A DNA stretch of 64,000 bases from Schizochytrium sp. CCTCC M209059 (Eukaryota; Sar; Bigyra; Thraustochytrida; Thraustochytriidae), in contig KN805428.1 in NCBI GenBank assembly GCA_000818945.1, positions 149,181-213,180 of the forward strand. The letters run 5' to 3'. Every line of letters begins with the position of its first letter. Within the stretch, counting starts at the first letter, position 1. The notes below the pieces were generated by a model. It ran no database searches and was not told where the DNA came from. It saw only the letters and a list, made by a program, of their open reading frames with translations. A program made the position numbers and the translations under genes. This document shows positions 59,431 to 64,000 of the stretch, piece after piece.

Positions 59431-60483
59431 TCAAGCTTTGGACCAGGCGGAGGTCGGGCCGGCCAAGTCGCGGAGCCATCCCTGAAGAAGATCCAGAGAA
59501 AACTGCAAATGGTCGCCTGGAGACTCGCGGAAAAGAATCTTACCCGCTTCGGCGAGAGTACGCAATCCAAATGCGTCCGACACGTACGCCTTGGTCTGAT
59601 TAAAGGGCAAGAGATGCTCGAAACTTTCGTCGTCAAAGTACGCAAACCAGGCTGTCTCGCGAGGAAAGATCATGGTGTCCTTTTTTGCTTTGACGAGCAC
59701 AAGCCTGGAAAGGGACGCGAATCGCGTCTTGTAGGAAGCCGCGTCCTTGTGATCGACCTCGTTGTTGAGAAATGGCAAAAACGTGTTGCTCGCAAGGTAT
59801 GCTTTGTTCTCCCCGGGAATTTTGAGAAAGTTTGCTTGCGCAATGTGGTCCTGGATCAAGGCTGAATAAGCCGCGTCGCCAACAAGATCTGTCGCTTTCT
59901 TGCAGAGATAGCCAACCCAGCCCTCCGGATTGCAGCGCGGGAGGCTTGCCGTGCCTGCAAGCGGGCCGTTGATGCTCAAGAACCCATGTACAGGCGGATC
60001 GTTGAATCTCTCGATGTAGCCACGAATCACCAGATTGCCTTGGCTCAGGCCTACGGCGGAAAAACCCTTGGAGAGCTTGGCGTCGGCGCGGACTTTGGCT
60101 GCAAAGTGCTCCACCTGTCTGTTCATGTTCATGAAGAACCCGTTCGTGGTATCCTCGGGCTGGTTATCGCCGTCGCCAATGCACGTACTGTATACGCCAA
60201 GGTACTGTCCGGAGAACTCGGTGACTTGGGCCATGCCAGGATTGAAGCACGAGTCGCCCATGCCATGAGCAAAGACCAACGGCAGGGAGCCTGCCTTCCG
60301 CACGGCGACCTTGATCATGTCATCCTCCACACGAAGAGCCCTTTGGTCGAGCAATTCAGGGTTTAGCGATGTCAAGTCCACTTGACCCACTACGGCTTCC
60401 GCTTCCGCATGTTGTACGTGCGTAAAGCTCGCAAGCACCAGGGCGATAAGACCCACGAGGTCTCTCGCATGGGTCGTTGTCAT
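59431..60483 (-). CDS. PPT1: Palmitoyl-protein thioesterase (PPT1-like)
   Basis: The first true ATG is at 60483, giving about 350 residues. It removes palmitate from S-acylated proteins in lysosome-like compartments. A signal peptide is visible (LVGLIALVLASFTHVQHAEA, 9-28). The mature part is a PPT1-type alpha/beta hydrolase: LPLVFAHGMGDSCFNPG (67-83), NGFFMNMNRQVEHFA (114-128), the nucleophile elbow GLSQGN with Ser147, then ING.LAGTASLPRC (171-184). The catalytic Asp is probably Asp269 in VKAKKDTMIFPRETAWFAYF, and His325 lies in GDHLQFS. All three catalytic residues are in family positions, so it should be active. Length (about 320 mature) is slightly above human PPT1 (306 in total) because of an N-terminal extension (29-66). 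It is divergent from the BET gene, 1.47 kb away. Confidence 0.93.
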   Translation of the reverse strand: MTTTHARDLVGLIALVLASFTHVQHAEAEAVVGQVDLTSLNPELLDQRALRVEDDMIKVAVRKAGSLPLVFAHGMGDSCFNPGMAQVTEFSGQYLGVYSTCIGDGDNQPEDTTNGFFMNMNRQVEHFAAKVRADAKLSKGFSAVGLSQGNLVIRGYIERFNDPPVHGFLSINGPLAGTASLPRCNPEGWVGYLCKKATDLVGDAAYSALIQDHIAQANFLKIPGENKAYLASNTFLPFLNNEVDHKDAASYKTRFASLSRLVLVKAKKDTMIFPRETAWFAYFDDESFEHLLPFNQTKAYVSDAFGLRTLAEAGKILFRESPGDHLQFSLDLLQGWLRDLAGPTSAWSKA

Positions 60484-61950
60484 CTTTCGCTTTCCTTTCC
60501 AGGCCCGGCTGGCTACCCACGCAACCAAGGTTTCCCTCTTCACTTCTTCCCTTCTTTTCCCTTCCCTTCCCTTCCCTTCTCTTCCCTTGCCGTCCCTCCC
60601 CCTCCTTCCCTCCCTTGCGTCGCGCTACAACTCGCAAGCTCCGCTCCGTCGCACCGCGAGCTCTGTTCGATTGCGCTCTCGCAAAGCGCGAGGTCCCGGC
60701 ATCGCGGATCTTCCTTCCTCTTCTTCACCTTCTTTCTCCAAGTCCAACTTGAAGTCTACGCTCCGAAGAAAGGTAAGGGACCTAACTAGCGTAGAAACGG
60801 ACCTAACAGGCGGTTTCTTTCCAAGTTCTGAACTTGAAGTTCAAGTTCGCGGGTTCTGCTTTGCTCTTTTTTTTTTTTCCCTTTCCGCGGACTTGGAGTC
60901 GCCTCGTCGTGGCCCAAGCAGACAAGCGCCCCAAGCGCTCCTCGCGCTACGGCCGAGGCTCGGGCGCTGCAGGCTGCCGCTGCCGCGCGACGATGCGCGT
61001 GCAGGGGCGCCCGCCTCCAGCTCCGCGAGCGCCTCCCCGCCGTCGCCTGCGGCGCGCGGAGCGGCACTCGTCGGTCAGAACAGAGCGGATGCGAGGCGGG
61101 TCGTGGCAGGGCTCGCAAAGCAGGGGCGGCTCGCTCGTTTCCCCTCGCCCCCGCTCGAGGCAACGTCGCGTCCCCGCGCGCCGCGTGCTCGGCGGCCGCC
61201 CTCCCGTGCTCTCCGTCCCGCGCCCGCCCGGCGCTGCGGCAGCGGTGCTTGCGCCGGCAGTGTAGACGCGGCAAGTGCGCGTCGCCAAGCAGCAGCGCAG
61301 CAGCAGCAGCAGCAGCAGCGGCAGCAGCAGATCCCTATCGCCCGCCGACCCGCGTCCTCCCTCCGCCCCGAGTCCCGGCGCCGCGCCGCGCTCGCGCTGG
61401 ACGGCCTGGCGCGCGCCCGCGCGGAGGGCGGCGTGTGCGCGTGCGTGCGTGCGTGCGGGCGTGTTCGCGCGCGCGTGCTTTGGCGAGCGGCCTGGGAGTG
61501 GAACTCGCTCGCACGCGGCCGAGGCAGGCAAACAGACAGACAGACAGACAGACAGACCCATTCGACCATCCATCTTATCCGTCCATCCGTCGCCCTGCGC
61601 GCGAGGGGAACACCCTGCTTGCGCGCCGCCGAGCTAGCTGGCTGGCTGGCTGGCTGGCTGGCGGCCAGCCGCGCGTGCCACACCGCGCGGACGCGGCGCC
61701 TGGCGCGGCGCGAGACGTTTTTGCGGCCGTTCTGCACGCTACGCGAAGAACCGCTGACCGGCCGGCTCTGTCTTGGCGCATCTTAAGAGAGAGAAAGAAG
61801 ACAGAGGCGCGGGAAGAAAGAAGGGCGAGGAGCGAGGCGACGTCACTCGCCCCTGCGCTGACCGCTTGCCAGTCGAGCGATCGTGAATATCTCTCTCTTT
61901 CTCTCTCTCTGTTTGCGAGAAAGAACACACATCATAGATAGCATCGAACG
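60484..61950. promoter_or_regulatory. Divergent intergenic region PPT1/BET
   Basis: It holds a TTCCC pentamer array (about 60553-60590), a perfect palindrome GAACTTGAAGTTCAAGTTC (60830-60848) with a related half-copy at about 60738-60755, a GCA array (about 61295-61328), GTGC arrays (about 61430-61460) and an ACAG array (61533-61556). A GGCT array (61636-61660) and a CT run before the BET ATG (about 61890-61910) complete it. Promoters for both genes must lie here. No gene is supported, although GC-rich frames are open. Confidence 0.45.
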
Positions 61951-63591
61951 ATGCGGCCCGTCATGCGCGGGACTCTCGCCAAGGATGACAGTGGCAAACT
62001 CGTGTTTGAAGGTCGCTGGGCAATGCAGGAAGCAGATCTTGCCAAAGTCGAGCTCTGTGCACCCTTCCAATACGAGCGAACGGGTGACCTCCCCCTTGTC
62101 AAGACTGTAGAGAGGAGCAGTCCAATAAAGACCGAAGCGCCGCCCCCACATCATTGTCTCGCGCGCAGTGGCCTTTTTGCTGGATTCTTTGACGTACAGG
62201 GCGTCACTCCGCAACTGGCCAGTAAATTCACCGAAAAGAACGTCACCATAACGTTTGCGAAGCGTTCGCCCTCCTCTGCTGACAAGGTCTATAGCGTCAA
62301 GGGCAGCGGCATGAACAAGCTTGGCAAGTTTACGTTGAGCGGGGAGCTCGACGAAAGCTCTGGACTGATGACAATTTTTCGCGAGTATGCGCCGCGTCGA
62401 CGGGCTGCAAGTGGTCAAAACCGGCGACAGCGGGAACTGGGAATGTTGAGTAGCACAGGTGTATCCGCCGTTCGAACTCCAGCGACGGTGCGCGGTCAAC
62501 GTAAGAAGCGAAACACCTTTGCTGCAGAGGCAGAGGTAGCGGCTGCTGCAACGGTAACGGCGGCAGGTGAGAACGAAGGTGGATGCTATGGCCCAGTGAC
62601 AAAGTCGGACAAGGCGATGCTCGAGAAGCTGGCGGGCCTACTGGAGGACCTCATGGAGCGTGACACGCAGCGCTACTTTTGTGTCCCGGTAGACGCGGAG
62701 AAATTAGGCCTACTCGACTATCACCAAATCGTAGCGCATCCAATGGACTTGGGTACCGTCAAGACTCGAGCAAGCAAAGATTTTTACGCTACTGCTGTTG
62801 CCATGCAAAAGGATATCGAGCAGACCTTTTCCAATGCGTTGTTGTATAATGCTCGGGGGAGCGCTGTGTACAAAAAGGCAGCCGAACTGGCCGCCTCTTT
62901 TGCAAGTGGACTGCGCGAACTCTTGCAAATCACGACTCCGCGCTGCGTGCTCGGGAAAAGGCAGTCCATTCCCAAAGTGGCTTTTGAGGTCACGCACGAG
63001 TCCTCGCTCGGACCTAAGCGTGTCAAGCGCTCGCACTCTTCAAACAGTGGTGGGCAGAGCAATGCCTCAAGTGGCTCAAAGAAATCCAAGGTGAAGCAGC
63101 TCGGTGAAGGAGGAGGAGGAGGCGTTGGCAACAGTGTTGTTGAGGATGAGGAAGTGGCTCGACTCCGCGCCCAAGTGGCTTCCATGTCACAACATCTGCA
63201 GCAACTTCAGGGCGCTTCTCCTATCGGTCCATTGAGCCCTTTTGGGAATGATTTGGGCTTTGACATTGATTTCGACGCCGCTGCCCCTATTCCCCTTGCC
63301 CCTGCCCAGCCCATCAAGCGATCTGCCAAGTCTGAGCGCGCGCTCGCGCGTGCGCAGGAGTTGTACGAGATGAAACGACGTCTTGGCCGGGATATTAATC
63401 TTCTCAATGGAGACAAGTTGCGGCGTATCCTTGACATGATTGCTGCTGCTGGCGTCGAGCTTCCAATTTCCGCCTTTGGCGAGATCGAGCTTGATCTCGA
63501 CCTCCTCGACGAAGACACGCTGAAAAGCGTGCGGAAATTTGTCTCGCGTCAGCTGCAGGCCATTCAGCCCAACTATCGTCCAGTGGCTTGA
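61951..63591 (+). CDS. BET-type bromodomain and NET-domain protein
   Basis: This 546-residue protein starts at ATG 61951. Three parts are visible. Residues 1-148 form a beta-rich module (GTLAKDDSGKLVFEGRWAMQ ... GLFAGFFDVQG ... YSVKGSGMNKLGKFTLSGEL ... REYAPRR) that I do not recognise from animal or fungal BET proteins. A bromodomain spans about 216-327 with HPMDLGTVK at 263-271 and the acetyl-lysine-binding Asn300 in LLYNARGSAVY. A NET/ET domain follows at about 473-537 (LYEMKRRLGRDINLLNGDKLRRILDMI ... ELDLDLLDEDTLKSVRKFV). A nuclear-localisation-like basic patch (GPKRVKRS, KKSKVK) and a short coiled coil (about 400-420) lie between. One bromodomain plus NET is the plant GTE layout, not the two-bromodomain animal one. 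It reads acetylated histones and recruits regulators. Confidence 0.92.
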   Translation: MRPVMRGTLAKDDSGKLVFEGRWAMQEADLAKVELCAPFQYERTGDLPLVKTVERSSPIKTEAPPPHHCLARSGLFAGFFDVQGVTPQLASKFTEKNVTITFAKRSPSSADKVYSVKGSGMNKLGKFTLSGELDESSGLMTIFREYAPRRRAASGQNRRQRELGMLSSTGVSAVRTPATVRGQRKKRNTFAAEAEVAAAATVTAAGENEGGCYGPVTKSDKAMLEKLAGLLEDLMERDTQRYFCVPVDAEKLGLLDYHQIVAHPMDLGTVKTRASKDFYATAVAMQKDIEQTFSNALLYNARGSAVYKKAAELAASFASGLRELLQITTPRCVLGKRQSIPKVAFEVTHESSLGPKRVKRSHSSNSGGQSNASSGSKKSKVKQLGEGGGGGVGNSVVEDEEVARLRAQVASMSQHLQQLQGASPIGPLSPFGNDLGFDIDFDAAAPIPLAPAQPIKRSAKSERALARAQELYEMKRRLGRDINLLNGDKLRRILDMIAAAGVELPISAFGEIELDLDLLDEDTLKSVRKFVSRQLQAIQPNYRPVA

Positions 63592-64000
63592 CAGGGAGGG
63601 AACACCTTTTGGCTCTCGCGCATTGCCTACCCTTCCCACCTACCGAGGTCTCCCCTCCCGCACACAAACAACCTGAAAGCCGGCCACAGCCACCTGCATG
63701 TACAATTCTGATTCTATCTACACTACTCACCATGTTCGTCTCCTTGCTTTCCCACTCTGGGTGGCCCCCGCCGCACTTCTATCTACTGCGACGAGTCAGC
63801 TCCTCCTCGTGAGCCCTGTCCTACGCCGAGTCAGCTCCTGACAGGGCGCCGCCCCCGCCTTCCCTTTCTCCCTCGGGGGACCCGGAGCAGGTGTCCCTCC
63901 GGACTGACGCGAGACGACGCAAGGCCCGCGACGCTGCGACGCCGCGACGCCGCGACGCCGCGCCGCCGCGACGCCGCTGCCGCGCGGCCCCCTCGCCGCC
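63592..64000. other. Right edge, 3' region of BET gene
   Basis: No gene seen. It ends in very GC-rich GACGCCGC-type short repeats (about 63930-63985). Confidence 0.5.

Noticed and set aside
60587..61786. 399-codon plus-strand frame between PPT1 and BET
   Set aside because: Extremely Arg/Ala/Pro-rich with microsatellite translations; divergent-promoter DNA is the better explanation.

Overview
This is a nuclear genomic window from a GC-rich, intron-poor microbial eukaryote. I count 15 confident or probable protein-coding genes plus one doubtful one. The gene content is exclusively eukaryotic: exocyst, Rab GTPase, kinesin, BET bromodomain, Myb and SNF2 proteins, and palmitoyl-protein thioesterase. 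Most genes are long uninterrupted ORFs. Only two have recognisable GT-AG introns. Intergenic DNA is full of penta-, tri- and tetranucleotide repeats. This fits a stramenopile protist of the labyrinthulomycete/thraustochytrid type. That placement is an inference from gene style and has not been tested phylogenetically. A run of 205 N at 22219-22423 marks an assembly gap.

Layout: 1-3122 has no convincing gene but holds two tandem hairpins and an AT-rich segment between 13-bp direct repeats. An MMPL/RND-type 12-TM protein (3123-7190, +) converges on a Sec10/EXOC5-like exocyst subunit (11178-7588, -). Then come a ZIP metal transporter (13112-14803, +) and a three-exon Rab8-like GTPase (17292-18603, +). 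An orphan polyA/polyQ protein (21641-20013, -) follows. A disturbed region (21.6-24.2 kb) carries the assembly gap, an AGAGC array and a 140-bp near-perfect copy of part of the Rab8 gene. A small two-exon basic protein (24809-24191, -) is divergent from an RCC1-repeat plus IPT/TIG protein (25356-29111, +), which converges on an AcpS-type phosphopantetheinyl transferase (29622-29206, -).

Two Myb genes, 3R (32219-30147, -) and R2R3 (39199-41145, +), point away from each other across a 7-kb gene-free, repeat-dense block. A compact plus-strand run follows: an AAAP amino acid transporter (41651-43435), a SNF2 ATPase fused to a cysteine-type leucine-rich repeat domain (43866-48854), and a basic coiled-coil orphan (49057-50199). 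On the minus strand are a kinesin (53637-50560) and a PSP1-domain protein (55823-54192). A 3.6-kb sparse region follows, then palmitoyl-protein thioesterase (60483-59431, -), divergent from a BET-type bromodomain-NET protein (61951-63591, +).

The genes do not form one operon-like system. Three themes stand out. Exocytosis is represented by Sec10 and the Rab8-like GTPase, about 6 kb apart. Chromatin and transcription are represented by two Mybs, BET, SNF2-LRR and perhaps the RCC1 protein. Thioester and lipid chemistry is represented by AcpS and PPT1. The most interesting item is the SNF2-LRR polypeptide. It looks like a natural fusion of the two halves of the yeast Rad16 (SNF2) / Rad7 (LRR) nucleotide-excision-repair complex, with the Rad16 RING finger missing.
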